From NCBI GenBank assembly GCA_015654925.1, contig JAATFX010000112.1, positions 1 to 53,881 of the forward strand: a stretch of 53,881 nucleotides of DNA, read 5' to 3'. Both the position numbers and the translations under genes were made by a program. The number at the start of each line of letters is the position of its first letter. The stretch's first letter is position 1. The DNA is from Enterobacterales bacterium. GTDB taxonomy: Bacteria; Pseudomonadota; Gammaproteobacteria; Enterobacterales; Enterobacteriaceae. The notes beneath the pieces were generated by a model that had not been told where the DNA came from, ran no database searches, and saw only the letters and a program-made list of their open reading frames with translations. Positions 21,292-30,642 of this stretch are shown here, piece after piece.

Positions 21292-22089
21292 TTAAGCCTT
21301 ATGGACGCCTTGCGCCAATGATGAAAGAAATGTGCCTATCAATTCGGCGATGTCCCGGGGGGATTCAAGGGGCGATAGATGCCCGGTTCCAGGGAGCACG
21401 TGCATATCGGCATGTGGAATGCGCATAAGCAATTCGGTTTCAAGCGTAGAGACGCTATCGACCCGATCCAGTTCGCCCGCTATTACCAGCGTGGGTACCG
21501 TAATCGCGCTCATTTCCTCTGAAATATCCTCCTGGCTGGTATAGCGCGGCCATGCGATTTTTGCCGCCGCGCCGCCGCGCAGGCTGTCCTCGATGACCTG
21601 CTTTCGCTGTTCTTTGGTCAGCGGCTTCGCTGTTAGTACCTGGTCGATTGTTGCCTCAACGGACGCCGTAGACCGATAGGCGCTTTCCATATCTTCACGT
21701 ATGGTGGCAGGCAACCCCAGCGGCGTCGGAGGAGAGGGCGCGACCAGTACCAGTCCGGCTAATCCCGCGGGCCTGCGCGACGCAAGGAACTGGGCTATTT
21801 TGCCGCCCATGGAATGCCCGATCAGCACGTATGTTGATAAGCCGCGCTCCGTAATTACGCGTTGGACATCTCCCGCAAAGTCTGCCAGCGCATACCCCTC
21901 ATCGGGTGCGTCCGACGCCCCCCAACCGCGAAGATCCAGGGCCAATGTGTGGCAGGCAAAGGGGAGCGCAGCGATAACGTAGTTCCATGTTCTGGATGAG
22001 CCGCCCCAATAGTGCAGAAATACCAGGGAGGGGGCGCCTTCGCCCCGTTCTTCGATGTGGATGTGAACGTTCCTGCATAAAGCTTTCAT
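21292..22089 (-). CDS. Alpha/beta-fold hydrolase
   Basis: Cytosolic serine hydrolase of 265 residues. The nucleophile elbow GHSMGG has S93. The probable acid is D208 or D211 (GELDRVD) and the base H237 (GTGHLSPLE). An HYWGG oxyanion-side motif lies near residue 26, and DLRGWGASD is also typical. The ATG at 22087-22089 follows GGAG. The gene is divergent from a TetR regulator and followed on the same strand by the SDR, so the pair is probably co-transcribed. The substrate cannot be deduced; esterase, lactonase or haloperoxidase-like activity is possible. Confidence 0.85.
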   Translation of the reverse strand: MKALCRNVHIHIEERGEGAPSLVFLHYWGGSSRTWNYVIAALPFACHTLALDLRGWGASDAPDEGYALADFAGDVQRVITERGLSTYVLIGHSMGGKIAQFLASRRPAGLAGLVLVAPSPPTPLGLPATIREDMESAYRSTASVEATIDQVLTAKPLTKEQRKQVIEDSLRGGAAAKIAWPRYTSQEDISEEMSAITVPTLVIAGELDRVDSVSTLETELLMRIPHADMHVLPGTGHLSPLESPRDIAELIGTFLSSLAQGVHKA

Positions 22090-22175
22090 TTTATTTTCTC
22101 CGGTTGCAAGATTAAGGCGGAGTATTGCGGCGCATTAAGCGGCCCTCATGGCGTCAGCGGAGCGCAAAAGATGGT

Positions 22176-22194
22176 CCCCATCGCTTGAATGGGG
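22176..22194. promoter_or_regulatory. Inverted repeat in the hydrolase-TetR divergent region
   Basis: CCCCAT-CGCTTGA-ATGGGG is a perfect 6-bp inverted repeat with a 7-base spacer. It is centred about 75 bases upstream of the TetR start and about 95 from the hydrolase start. Its position suits an operator for the adjacent TetR protein. This is inference from position and symmetry only. Confidence 0.4.
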
Positions 22195-22260
22195 TATCGT
22201 GTAATATTCAATGCTGAAATCCATCAATATCCAACATTTGTCATTTTAAGAAACTAACAT

Positions 22261-22905
22261 ATGTCTGATTATGATTCAAGCCTCCCCAAGGGAAAACATA
22301 CTCGCCGCCCCGTCCAGGAGCGTTCGCTGGAACGTATGACCCGGGTTATCGAGGCGGCTGAGCGCATGCTCGAAGAACTCGGTCCTGAAAAGACGTCGAT
22401 TCCAGCGCTTGCAGCGATTTCGGCGGTGCCGCGGGCCAGCATCTACCCGTTCTTTCCAGACAAATATGCGCTATTTGCACACATCGCCCAGATCCATATG
22501 CTGCGCCTCAGCGAGGCTATTGCTAGTTCAGGCGCCGCGCGGACTCGTACGTTACACAACTGGGTGCGTATCGTGCTGGATACATGCGTGGATTATTACA
22601 ATGCGCATCCAGCGGCGGGCGTGCTTCTACTAAACGGTTCGTTCAGCGACGTCGACCGCGCCGCCCATGCTTCCAAGAACACATCTATCGGACAATTACT
22701 CCGGGACGCGGCTGCGCGTTTTGGTGAACATCCGGCGTTGCCGGTGTCGCCGGATGTAGCGACCATGGCGGTAGAAATCGGTTTTGCCTGCCTGAAGTTC
22801 GGCTATGCGCAAGACGGCCGCATTGATACCGCGGTACGCAATGAGGCCTTCCGGGCGATCATGGCCTACCTGGACCATTGGCGGGAAGGCCGTAAGTCAA
22901 TATAA
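22261..22905 (+). CDS. TetR/AcrR-family transcriptional regulator
   Basis: A 214-residue one-component repressor. The N-terminal helix-turn-helix (about 20-70) contains RMTRVIEAAERMLEELG and the turn/recognition helix AISAVPRASIYPFFPDKYAL, typical of TetR proteins. The C-terminal helical domain is divergent and presumably binds a small ligand. It is divergently transcribed from the hydrolase and SDR genes, which it most likely controls together with its own promoter. The ATG at 22261 is the natural start. Confidence 0.88.
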   Translation: MSDYDSSLPKGKHTRRPVQERSLERMTRVIEAAERMLEELGPEKTSIPALAAISAVPRASIYPFFPDKYALFAHIAQIHMLRLSEAIASSGAARTRTLHNWVRIVLDTCVDYYNAHPAAGVLLLNGSFSDVDRAAHASKNTSIGQLLRDAAARFGEHPALPVSPDVATMAVEIGFACLKFGYAQDGRIDTAVRNEAFRAIMAYLDHWREGRKSI

Positions 22906-23002
22906 AACCAGGTGTGCGCCGACATAATCATGAACGGTTACCAAGAATATTGACTTTGACGGTACCAGCGAAACGGGCGTGAAGGCTGCGGTGAAAGGAG
23001 GT

Positions 23003-23284
23003 ATGGCTATATATTTTGCCCGTATTGACGTTCTGTTATCTCTCGGCGGAATCAATGCGGGTCATTACCTGAAGTCTGACGGGCGGGACTGGCAGCATGT
23101 GATGAAGCAGGCGATTACCGCGGATTTATTCATCTGCCTGACGGAGCCGGAGTCCCATCCGGCCGTCTCGCCGCGGTATGTCTATCAAAACCAGGTATCC
23201 CGTTCACTCAACACACCCGAATCGGACGGCGTTCGGCTCACGCGTTTTTACGACTTAAAAACGGCATTATCGCCAAAGGCTTTA
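23003..23284 (+). other. Possible orphan or broken reading frame with a strong ribosome-binding site
   Basis: AAAGGAGG stands just upstream of ATG 23003. The frame is open through this gap and then on into sequence antisense to the lipoprotein gene at 23285. The first 94 residues (start MAIYFARIDVLLSLGG) do not resemble any family I recognise. The part beyond 23285 looks like a shadow. It could be the remaining 5' part of a gene whose 3' end was lost at the junction, or chance. Nothing else is seen in the 22906-23284 gap. Confidence 0.3.
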
Positions 23285-23872
23285 TTACCGCGACAGCGGT
23301 TTAACCGCATCGGGCGCCGCCGGGGTTTCGGGGGTGTTCCTGATAAAATCGTGCAGGCGGACGAACCCCACCTGCTCCGGCGCCAGGCCGCTCAGGCGCA
23401 GCTCGATGGCGGCTTCCGGCTTGGGCAGCAGGGACGCCGGGACGGTAATCGGCTGGCTCAGGGTATCGGCGGTCAGCGGCTTGCCCGACGTGGTATCCAC
23501 CTGGCCCCAGTCGACCACCGCATGGAACGGCGTCAGCGTGGAGCTATCGGCGGTGCGGATATGCAATACCGCCCGCGAACCGTTGGCCTCGGCCTCGACC
23601 GTGCCCAGGGACACTTGGAGTTTTCCGATATCGGTTTCGATCGGCGCGCCGGTCTGGGCCGCCGGATAGAGATAAACCCCGCCCGTGGATTGTTCGTTCA
23701 GGGCGTTTTGCTGCATCAAGGCCGAAACCTGATCGTTTAGGTATTGCAGCCGCTGGTTAAGCTGGCTGACTTCACTCTTCAACGCGGGAATTTTAGGGTT
23801 CGATTGTTGCGCACATCCAGAAAGCACCAGCAGCGCGGCGATAGCGTAAAATGAACGATAACCGGTTGTCAT
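23285..23872 (-). CDS. yajI: YajI-like lipoprotein (DUF3251)
   Basis: Predicted lipoprotein of 195 residues. The signal peptide ends in the lipobox LSGC (C20), followed by QQSNPKIPAL, so it is lipidated and likely sent to the outer membrane. A heptad-like stretch (LKSEVSQLNQRLQYLNDQV) suggests a short coiled coil after the lipid anchor, then a beta-rich domain. It lies divergent from nrdR, the position of E. coli yajI. The function is unknown. The identification rests on position, lipobox and general layout. Confidence 0.75.
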   Translation of the reverse strand: MTTGYRSFYAIAALLVLSGCAQQSNPKIPALKSEVSQLNQRLQYLNDQVSALMQQNALNEQSTGGVYLYPAAQTGAPIETDIGKLQVSLGTVEAEANGSRAVLHIRTADSSTLTPFHAVVDWGQVDTTSGKPLTADTLSQPITVPASLLPKPEAAIELRLSGLAPEQVGFVRLHDFIRNTPETPAAPDAVKPLSR

Positions 23873-24048
23873 AGCAACAGTTTCCTTTTTCTGTCAGTTA
23901 ACTACAGCTTAGCCCGGAACGTGCCGGATGTCATGGAATGAAACGGCGGCAATAGGACTTGTCCGTCTTATCCGCCGGGCATGCCTCTTTGTTGTCGGCC
24001 CGGTTCGCGCTAAACTACCGTATCCGTTTGAGCCATCCAGGACGCCTT

Positions 24049-24498
24049 ATGCATTGCCCATTTTGTTCCGCAGTCGATACCAAGGTTATTGATTCCCGTC
24101 TGGTGGGCGAGGGGTCGCAGGTCCGGCGCCGGCGCCAGTGCCTGGTGTGCAATGAACGCTTCACCACCTTTGAGGTGGCGGAGCTGGTGTTGCCCAGGGT
24201 CATTAAGAGCAATGATATCCGCGAACCTTTTAACGAGGATAAACTGCGCGGCGGCTTTTTAAAGGCGCTGGAAAAAAGGCCGGTGAATTCCGATGACGTC
24301 GAGATGGCCATCAATCACATAAAATCGCAACTGCGGGCTACCGGCGAGCGGGAAGTGCCCAGTAAAATGGTCGGCAATCTGGTCATGGACGCGCTGAAAA
24401 AGCTCGATAAAGTGGCTTATATCCGTTTTGCCTCGGTCTACCGCAGCTTTGAGGATGTACGTGAATTCGGCGAAGAGATTGCCCGCCTTCAGGACTAA
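24049..24498 (+). CDS. nrdR: Transcriptional repressor NrdR
   Basis: ATP/dATP-sensing repressor of ribonucleotide reductase genes. The N-terminal zinc ribbon has C3, C6, C31 and C34 (MHCPFC and CLVC), followed by an ATP-cone domain ([19 protein letters not shown]). The frame is open from 23959, but ATG 24049 gives exactly 149 residues, the E. coli length, and starts at the invariant MHCPFC. It is first in the nrdR-ribD gene pair, 11 bases before ribD. Confidence 0.97.
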   Translation: MHCPFCSAVDTKVIDSRLVGEGSQVRRRRQCLVCNERFTTFEVAELVLPRVIKSNDIREPFNEDKLRGGFLKALEKRPVNSDDVEMAINHIKSQLRATGEREVPSKMVGNLVMDALKKLDKVAYIRFASVYRSFEDVREFGEEIARLQD

Positions 24499-24509
24499 GG
24501 AATACCGCT

Positions 24510-25649
24510 ATGCAGCCCGATGAATTGTATATGGCCCGCGCGCTGGAGCTGGCCCGGCGCGGCCGGTTCACCACCGCGCCCAATCCCAACGTGGGATGCG
24601 TCATCGCGCGCGCGGGGCGGATTGTCGGGGAAGGTTACCACCAGCGCGCGGGCGAGCCCCATGCCGAAGTACATGCCCTGCGCATGGCGGGCGAGGACGC
24701 GCGCGGCGCCACCGCTTATGTGACCCTCGAACCTTGCAGCCACTTCGGCCGCACTCCCCCGTGCTGCGATGCGCTGATCGCCGCGGGGGTGGCGCGGGTG
24801 GTGGTGGCGATGCAGGACCCCAATCCCGAGGTGTCCGGGCGGGGAATGTACCGTTTGCGGCAGGCGGGCGCGGTGGTGGAGCACGGCCTGATGACGGGAG
24901 AGGCCGAAGCGCTGAACCCGGGCTTCCTCAAACGCATGCGTACCGGCTTTCCCTTTGTGCAACTGAAGCTGGCCGCCTCCCTGGACGGGCGCACCGCTAT
25001 GGCCTCCGGCGAAAGCCAGTGGATCACTTCACCCCAGGCCAGGCAGGATGTCCAGGCATTCCGCGCTCAAAGCGGCGCCATTTTGTCCACCAGCGCCACC
25101 GTCCTGGCCGATAATCCCGCCCTGACGGTGCGCTGGGACGACCTGCCGGAGCATATCCGCGCGGTGTACCCGCGGGAATCGGTGCGCCAGCCGGTCCGGG
25201 TGATTATCGATAGCCAAAATCGCGTCGCTCCCGAACACCGGCTCATCGCCCAAAACGGCCAGACCTGGCTCGCCCGCCTGCGGCCCGACGATCGGCGCTG
25301 GCCGCAGAATGTGGAGCAATTAACGCTGCTTTCCCGGGAAAATACCGCTGAACCCGGCGGTCAACCCAGGATTGATCTGGTGGCGTTAATGATGCAACTG
25401 GCCCAGCGCCAGGTGAACAGCCTATGGGTGGAAGCCGGCGCCGCGCTTGCCGGCGCGCTGCTTAACGCCGGGGTGGTGGACGAACTGATCGTTTATCTGG
25501 CGCCCAAGCTACTCGGTAACGACGCCCGGGGGCTGTGCATGCTGCCGGGGCTGGAAAAACTGGCCCAGGCGCCGGAGTTTTCGGTTACCGATCTGTGCCA
25601 GGTCGGCCCGGATATCCGCCTGCGGCTGAAACCTCGTTACCCGCAGTAA
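24510..25649 (+). CDS. ribD: Bifunctional riboflavin biosynthesis deaminase/reductase RibD
   Basis: Second and third steps of riboflavin synthesis: deamination of the pyrimidine, then reduction of its ribose chain. The N-terminal cytidine-deaminase-like domain has zinc ligands H51, C76 and C85 with catalytic E53 (HAEVHAL and PCSHFGRTPPC). The C-terminal reductase domain (about 150-379) begins FVQLKLAASLDGRTAM. It has 379 residues, slightly longer than E. coli (367). It is followed by ribH after 85 bases. Confidence 0.97.
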   Translation: MQPDELYMARALELARRGRFTTAPNPNVGCVIARAGRIVGEGYHQRAGEPHAEVHALRMAGEDARGATAYVTLEPCSHFGRTPPCCDALIAAGVARVVVAMQDPNPEVSGRGMYRLRQAGAVVEHGLMTGEAEALNPGFLKRMRTGFPFVQLKLAASLDGRTAMASGESQWITSPQARQDVQAFRAQSGAILSTSATVLADNPALTVRWDDLPEHIRAVYPRESVRQPVRVIIDSQNRVAPEHRLIAQNGQTWLARLRPDDRRWPQNVEQLTLLSRENTAEPGGQPRIDLVALMMQLAQRQVNSLWVEAGAALAGALLNAGVVDELIVYLAPKLLGNDARGLCMLPGLEKLAQAPEFSVTDLCQVGPDIRLRLKPRYPQ

Positions 25650-25676
25650 TTGGCCCGAGCAGCGGGCTAAAGAATA

Positions 25677-25685
25677 TGTTAGAAT
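25677..25685 (+). promoter_or_regulatory. Extended -10 promoter candidate for ribH-nusB
   Basis: TGTTAGAAT fits TGn-TATAAT-type extended -10 elements (TAGAAT at 25680-25685), about 50 bases before the ribH start. GCCCC-CTCGT-GGGGC (from about 25688) forms a small hairpin in the predicted leader. No FMN riboswitch elements are recognisable. Confidence 0.4.
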
Positions 25686-25734
25686 CCGCCCCCTCGTGGG
25701 GCAATTACCGCCATTTGCCAATTGAAGGAAAGCC

Positions 25735-26205
25735 ATGAACGTTATTGAAGGTGCTGTTGCCACTCCGGATGCCCGTATAGCGATTGCGATTGCGCGCTTT
25801 AACCACTTCATCAACGACAGCCTGCTTTCAGGCGCGATTGATGCCCTAAAGCGTGTCGGCCAGGTCAAGGACGAGAACATCACCGTGGTGTGGGTTCCCG
25901 GGGCCTATGAGCTGCCGTTGGCGACCCGCGCATTGGCGAACAGTAAAAAATTCGATGCCGTGGTGGCGCTGGGTACGGTAATCCGTGGCGGCACCGCGCA
26001 TTTTGAATATGTTGCCGGCGAATGCAGTTCCGGTTTGTCAAGCGTGGCCATGAGCAGTGAACTGCCCGTCGCCTTCGGCGTGCTGACGACGGAAAGCATT
26101 GAGCAGGCGATAGAACGTGCCGGCACCAAAGCCGGTAACAAAGGTGCGGAAGCCGCGTTGACCGCACTGGAAATGATTAACGTACTGAAAGCTATCAAAG
26201 CGTAA
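25735..26205 (+). CDS. ribH: 6,7-dimethyl-8-ribityllumazine synthase
   Basis: Penultimate step of riboflavin synthesis, condensing the ribityl pyrimidine with dihydroxybutanone phosphate; forms an icosahedral 60-mer in many bacteria. Conserved [23 protein letters not shown] with catalytic H89, and [22 protein letters not shown] are present. It has 156 residues, as in E. coli (gene also called ribE). It is followed 15 bases later by nusB, the usual pairing. Confidence 0.98.
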   Translation: MNVIEGAVATPDARIAIAIARFNHFINDSLLSGAIDALKRVGQVKDENITVVWVPGAYELPLATRALANSKKFDAVVALGTVIRGGTAHFEYVAGECSSGLSSVAMSSELPVAFGVLTTESIEQAIERAGTKAGNKGAEAALTALEMINVLKAIKA

Positions 26206-26220
26206 GTAAAGGGGAAATTC

Positions 26221-26640
26221 GTGAAACCTGCTGCTCGTCGCCGTGCCCGTGAATGTGTCGTTCAGGCGCTTTACTCATGGCAGTTATCTCATAACGATAT
26301 CGATGATATTGAAGTCCAGTTCCTGGCGGAGCAGGATGTCAAAGACGTTGATATCGCTTATTTTCGCGAGCTGTATAAAGGTACGGCGACGCATGCAGCG
26401 GAGCTGGATCAGCTTATGGCACCCTACCTTTCACGTCAGCTTGACGAGTTGGGCCATGTGGAAAGGGCGATTTTGCGCCTGGCTTTGTATGAGCTTAGCA
26501 AACGCCTGGATGTGCCCTACAAAGTGGCGATCAATGAAGCCATCGAGCTAGCCAAAACCTTTGGCGCCGAAGAGAGCCATAAGTTCGTCAACGGCGTGCT
26601 GGATAAAGCGGCCCCGCACATCCGTCCCAACAGAAAGTAA
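26221..26640 (+). CDS. nusB: Transcription antitermination factor NusB
   Basis: All-helical RNA-binding protein that binds boxA with NusE (S10) in rRNA antitermination. The basic N-terminus [20 protein letters not shown] and the C-terminal helix [20 protein letters not shown] are diagnostic. It has 139 residues, the E. coli length. The start is GTG at 26221 behind AAGGGGAA. Confidence 0.98.
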   Translation: MKPAARRRARECVVQALYSWQLSHNDIDDIEVQFLAEQDVKDVDIAYFRELYKGTATHAAELDQLMAPYLSRQLDELGHVERAILRLALYELSKRLDVPYKVAINEAIELAKTFGAEESHKFVNGVLDKAAPHIRPNRK

Positions 26641-26711
26641 CGTTTTTCCGGCCGGGTTTCCGGCCGTAGCCCTTTGCTGCGATTCCATATACAACAACAT
26701 TTGGATTGGTT

Positions 26712-27689
26712 ATGGCCTGTGGCGAATTTGACCTTATTACCCGCTATTTCAACCGGGTGCGCAGCGCGCGCCGGGACGTGGTAGTGGGTATCGGCGATGA
26801 TTGTGCGCTGCTATCGGTTGATGAAAAACGCCTGATAGCGGTGAGTACCGATACCCTGGTATCGGGAATCCACTTTCTGCCTGATATCTCCCCTGCCGAT
26901 TTAGGCTTTAAATCCCTGGCGGTAAATCTCAGCGACCTGGCAGCCATGGGCGCGGACCCCGCCTGGCTATCGCTGGCCCTGACGTTGCCGACCGTGGATG
27001 AATCCTGGCTGGCAGCCTATAGCGACAGTCTGTTCGAGCAGCTGGATTATTACGGTATGCAGCTGATCGGCGGCGATACCACCCGCGGTCCCCTGAGCCT
27101 GACGCTCACCATCCACGGGTTGATCCCGGCCGGACGCGCGTTGACCCGATCCGGCGCCCGCATCGGCGACTGGATTTATGTCACCGGTACCTTGGGCGAC
27201 AGCGCCGCGGGGCTGGCTATCTTGCAAAACCGGCTCGCCGTGGACGTTGCGGCGGACCGGCAATACCTGCTGGGGCGCCACTTACGCCCGCAGCCGCGCA
27301 TTTTGCAAGGCCAGGCGCTGCGCGATCTGGCCAGTTCGGCCATCGATCTCTCCGATGGCGTGATTTCCGACTTGGGTCATATTCTCGACAGCAGCGAGTG
27401 CGGCGCGCGTCTGCATTTGGAAGACTTGCCTTATTCCACCGCCCTGCGTCGCCACGCGACGCCGGAACAGGCGCTGCGCTGGGCATTAAGCGGCGGGGAA
27501 GATTATGAGCTTTGCTTCACCGTGCCGGAAATTAATCGCGGCGCGCTGGACGTGGCGCTGGGCCATACGGGGGCGGATTTCACCTGTATCGGCCAAATCG
27601 GGCCGCGTAGCGAAGGTTTGCAACTGCTGCTGGATAATCAGCCGGTAACCCCGGACTGGCAGGGTTTTGATCATTTTAGCCAAGGGTAA
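26712..27689 (+). CDS. thiL: Thiamine-monophosphate kinase ThiL
   Basis: Phosphorylates thiamine monophosphate to the active cofactor thiamine diphosphate. PurM-like fold with [48 protein letters not shown] and [14 protein letters not shown] two codons upstream is possible, but ATG 26712 (MACGEFDL) aligns with E. coli and yields 325 residues, the same length. It overlaps nothing and is followed at once by pgpA. Confidence 0.97.
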   Translation: MACGEFDLITRYFNRVRSARRDVVVGIGDDCALLSVDEKRLIAVSTDTLVSGIHFLPDISPADLGFKSLAVNLSDLAAMGADPAWLSLALTLPTVDESWLAAYSDSLFEQLDYYGMQLIGGDTTRGPLSLTLTIHGLIPAGRALTRSGARIGDWIYVTGTLGDSAAGLAILQNRLAVDVAADRQYLLGRHLRPQPRILQGQALRDLASSAIDLSDGVISDLGHILDSSECGARLHLEDLPYSTALRRHATPEQALRWALSGGEDYELCFTVPEINRGALDVALGHTGADFTCIGQIGPRSEGLQLLLDNQPVTPDWQGFDHFSQG

Positions 27690-27693
27690 GCTT

Positions 27694-28194
27694 ATGACCA
27701 TGGACATGGCTCTCGCCAAAGGCCGGGTAAGACTCCGTAATCCCTGGCATCTGCTGGCCACCGGGTTCGGCAGCGGCATGTTTCCCTGGATGCCCGGCAC
27801 CGCCGGTTCGCTGGCGGCCATTCCCCTATGGTGCCTGCTGATCCAGCTTCCCTGGCAGCTCTATTCGCTGGGCGTGATGTTAAGCATCTGCCTGGGGGTA
27901 TATGCCTGCCACCAGACCGCCAAGGATATGCGGGTGCACGATCACGGCTGCATCGTCTGGGACGAATTCGCCGGCATGTGGATTACGCTGATGGCCCTGC
28001 CGGTCAACGACTGGCGCTGGGTGCTGGCGGGGTTTGTGCTGTTCCGGGTGCTGGATATCTGGAAACCCTGGCCGATACGCTGGTTTGATCGCGAAGTGCA
28101 TGGCGGCATGGGCATCATGATCGATGATATCATTGCCGGCATTATCGCCGCCGGCATGATCTATGGGATAGGCCATCACTGGCCGTTATTCTAA
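27694..28194 (+). CDS. pgpA: Phosphatidylglycerophosphatase A
   Basis: Inner-membrane phosphatase converting phosphatidylglycerophosphate to phosphatidylglycerol. Conserved WHLLATGFGSG, CHQTAKDMRVHDHGCIVWDE and WPIRWFDREVHGGMGIMIDD are present, with several membrane segments. The frame opens upstream inside thiL, but ATG 27694 is preceded by AAGGG (27682-27686). It gives 166 residues, close to E. coli (172). Confidence 0.96.
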   Translation: MTMDMALAKGRVRLRNPWHLLATGFGSGMFPWMPGTAGSLAAIPLWCLLIQLPWQLYSLGVMLSICLGVYACHQTAKDMRVHDHGCIVWDEFAGMWITLMALPVNDWRWVLAGFVLFRVLDIWKPWPIRWFDREVHGGMGIMIDDIIAGIIAAGMIYGIGHHWPLF

Positions 28195-28211
28195 GCCCGC
28201 CCGGGCGGGGG

Positions 28212-29186
28212 TTATTTAAAACCCGCCGGGTAGTGCGGGGTATAGGCGGTTTCCAGTTCGGCGATATCCTGCGCATCAAGCGTGATGTCCACGGCCGCCG
28301 CCAGATCGTCTAGCTGTTCGGCGCGCGACGCGCCGATAATGGGTGCGGTTACCGCCGGTTTGCTCAATACCCATGCCAGGGCCACCTGCGCGCGCGAGAG
28401 CCCCAGGTTATCGGCAATCACCGATACCCGTTCGGCTATGCGGCCGTCGGCCTCATAGCTGCTATCGTAAAGCGCTTTGCTGACCTCATCGGAGGCCTCG
28501 CGCGCGGTGGTTTCACCCCAGGGCCGCGTCAGCCTGCCGCGCGCCAGCGGGCTCCAGGGCAATACCGCAATATTTTCCGCCAGGCATAGCGGGTGCATTT
28601 CACGCTCTTCTTCGCGCTGGATCAGATTGTATTGATCCTGCATGCTGACGAAGCGCGTCCATCCGTGTAAATCCGCCGTATAGAGCGCGCGGGCGAATTG
28701 CCATGCATACATTGACGATGCGCCGATATAGCGCGCCTTGCCGGATTGCACCACATCGTGCAGCGCTTCGAGCGTTTCTTCCAGGGGCGTATCGTAATCC
28801 CAGCGGTGGATTTGCAGCAGATCGACATAATCGGTGCCCAGGCGGGCCAGGCTGTCGTCGATGGATTGCATGATATTGGCGCGCGACAGGCCGCCGCTCA
28901 GATTGCTCATGGGGAAAAAGACTTTGGTGGCCAGCACGATCTGGTCGCGCTGAATAAAGTCTTTTAACGCCCGGCCGACGATCTCTTCACTGCTGCCGTC
29001 AGAATAGCTGTTGGCGGTATCGAAAAAATTGATGCCTAAATCCAATGCCTGCTGGATAAGCGGCCTGGAACTCTCTTCGGGCAAGGTCCAGGCGTGCTTG
29101 CCCCGGGTCGGTTCGCCAAAAGTCATACAACCCAAACACAGGCGGGATACTCGAAGATCGGTTTGGCCAAGCGTGGTAAACTGCAT
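28212..29186 (-). CDS. yajO: Aldo/keto reductase YajO
   Basis: NADPH-dependent aldo/keto reductase of 324 residues, the same length as E. coli YajO. The start MQFTTLGQTDLRVSRLCLG aligns directly. Catalytic tetrad segments are FFDTANSYSDGSSEE (Asp, Tyr), LATKVF (Lys) and LQIHRWDYDTP (His). In E. coli this gene has been linked to xylulose 5-phosphate to DXP conversion and it neighbours dxs; here the two are separated by an accessory insertion. GAGGAGAA stands before the ATG. It converges with pgpA, with a GC-rich palindromic stretch (28196-28208) between them. Confidence 0.95.
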   Translation of the reverse strand: MQFTTLGQTDLRVSRLCLGCMTFGEPTRGKHAWTLPEESSRPLIQQALDLGINFFDTANSYSDGSSEEIVGRALKDFIQRDQIVLATKVFFPMSNLSGGLSRANIMQSIDDSLARLGTDYVDLLQIHRWDYDTPLEETLEALHDVVQSGKARYIGASSMYAWQFARALYTADLHGWTRFVSMQDQYNLIQREEEREMHPLCLAENIAVLPWSPLARGRLTRPWGETTAREASDEVSKALYDSSYEADGRIAERVSVIADNLGLSRAQVALAWVLSKPAVTAPIIGASRAEQLDDLAAAVDITLDAQDIAELETAYTPHYPAGFK

Positions 29187-29324
29187 ATTCTTCTCCTCAA
29201 TGATTTATCCGCTTTTTTTTGACTCATTACATGGAATGTTGCCCGTTGATTAAGGATGATTATGCAACTTAACCTCAACCCTTTACCACAATAAACGCTT
29301 CAGGTAACTGAACGGCGAGAAATT

Positions 29325-30581
29325 ATGTCCAAATCGAACAAACTGACCACTTTCATCCTGGTATTCATGGTACTGGGCATCATCATGGGCGCCCTGGTAC
29401 ACCAGTTTGCCTCGGTGGAAAACGCCCGCGAATATGCCGATACCATCGCGTTATTCACCGATATTTTCCTGCGTCTGATTAAAATGGTCATCGCCCCGCT
29501 GGTATTCACCACCCTGACGGTGGGCATCATGAATATGGGCGATACCTCGGCCATCGGCGCCCTGGGCGGCAAGGCGTTCATCTGGTTCATCTCCTCTTCC
29601 GTGGTGTCCATTTTACTGGGGCTGGCGGTGGTCAGCATCATGCAGCCCGGCGCCGGGCTAAACCTGCAAATCCCGGCCCAGGCCGTGGACACCGGCCTGG
29701 CCGCCAGCGGCATGTCCTTCAAAACGTTTATCGCCCATACTTTTCCCACCAGCATCGTGGATGCCATGGGACATAATGAAATCCTGCAAATCGTAGTGTT
29801 TTCGCTGTTTTTCGGCATCGCCGGCGCATCGTTGGGGGAAAAATTCAACAAACCGTTGGCGGACGGCCTGAATGTGGTCTCCCATATCATGCTCAAAGTC
29901 ACCGGTTATGTCATGTATATGGCGCCGATCGCTATTTTCGCCGCGGTATCATCGGTTATCGCCAACGAAGGGCTGGGTATCCTCAAAAGCTACGCCTCGT
30001 TTATCGGCGGTTATTATCTGGCGATTGTGCTGTGCTGCATCCTGATGATCGCCTTTTGTTATCTGGTGCTTAAATCCGCCACTTTCCGCCTGTTAAGCCT
30101 GCTTAAAGAGCCGGTACTGCTGGCGTTTACCACCAGCAGTTCGGAAGCCGCCTATCCCAAGACGCTGGAGCAACTGCGCCGCTTCGGGTGCCCGAACAAT
30201 ATCGCGTCGTTTGTTTTGCCGCTTGGTTACTCCTTTAATCTGGTTGGTTCGATGATCTACTGTTCCTTCGCCGCCATGTTTATCGCCCAGGCTTATAACA
30301 TCATGCTGACCGGGTCTGAAATCGCCATGCTGATGCTGACCCTGATGCTGGCGTCCAAGGGCATTGCCGGCGTCCCGCGCTCCGCCCTGGTGGTATTGGC
30401 GGCCACTATCCCCAGTTTCAATATTCCGGTGGCGGGTATTTTGCTGCTGATGGGTATCGACCATGTGCTGGATATGGGGCGCTCAGGCATCAATGTGTTG
30501 GGTAACGGCATTGCCACCGCCATGCTGTCGCGGCCCGACGCGGAACAGGTCGCCGAGGCGCAATTACAGGGCAATCATTAA
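29325..30581 (+). CDS. Dicarboxylate/amino acid:cation symporter (DAACS family)
   Basis: Inner-membrane transporter of 418 residues, GltP/DctA superfamily. Eight membrane helices plus two re-entrant loops are expected. The serine-rich loop TTSSSEAAYPKTLEQLRRFG, SFNLVGSMIYCSFAAMFIAQ and the second-loop motif LASKGIAGVPRSAL are all visible. Substrate is likely C4-dicarboxylate, glutamate or aspartate, but cannot be chosen from sequence alone. It lies between yajO and dxs, which are neighbours in E. coli, so it is an insertion in the backbone. A strong hairpin follows. Confidence 0.9.
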   Translation: MSKSNKLTTFILVFMVLGIIMGALVHQFASVENAREYADTIALFTDIFLRLIKMVIAPLVFTTLTVGIMNMGDTSAIGALGGKAFIWFISSSVVSILLGLAVVSIMQPGAGLNLQIPAQAVDTGLAASGMSFKTFIAHTFPTSIVDAMGHNEILQIVVFSLFFGIAGASLGEKFNKPLADGLNVVSHIMLKVTGYVMYMAPIAIFAAVSSVIANEGLGILKSYASFIGGYYLAIVLCCILMIAFCYLVLKSATFRLLSLLKEPVLLAFTTSSSEAAYPKTLEQLRRFGCPNNIASFVLPLGYSFNLVGSMIYCSFAAMFIAQAYNIMLTGSEIAMLMLTLMLASKGIAGVPRSALVVLAATIPSFNIPVAGILLLMGIDHVLDMGRSGINVLGNGIATAMLSRPDAEQVAEAQLQGNH

Positions 30582-30608
30582 ACGCTTTATTCCTCCATGC
30601 GTAAAAGC

Positions 30609-30642
30609 CAGACCCGCCCGGGCGGCGGGTCTGCCGGCTTTA
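30609..30642 (+). terminator. Terminator-like hairpin after the symporter
   Basis: A perfect 10-bp stem CAGACCCGCC / GGCGGGTCTG with loop CGGGC lies 28 bases after the symporter stop. It is followed by CCGGCTTTAATT, a weak T-rich tail. Confidence 0.65.

Noticed and set aside
23285..23740. Continuation of the 23003 frame through the lipoprotein gene
   Set aside because: Antisense to a lipoprotein with a clear signal peptide and lipobox; translated residues have shadow composition.
25686..25734. FMN riboswitch in front of ribH
   Set aside because: The leader is too short and lacks the conserved RFN element; only a small GC hairpin is present.
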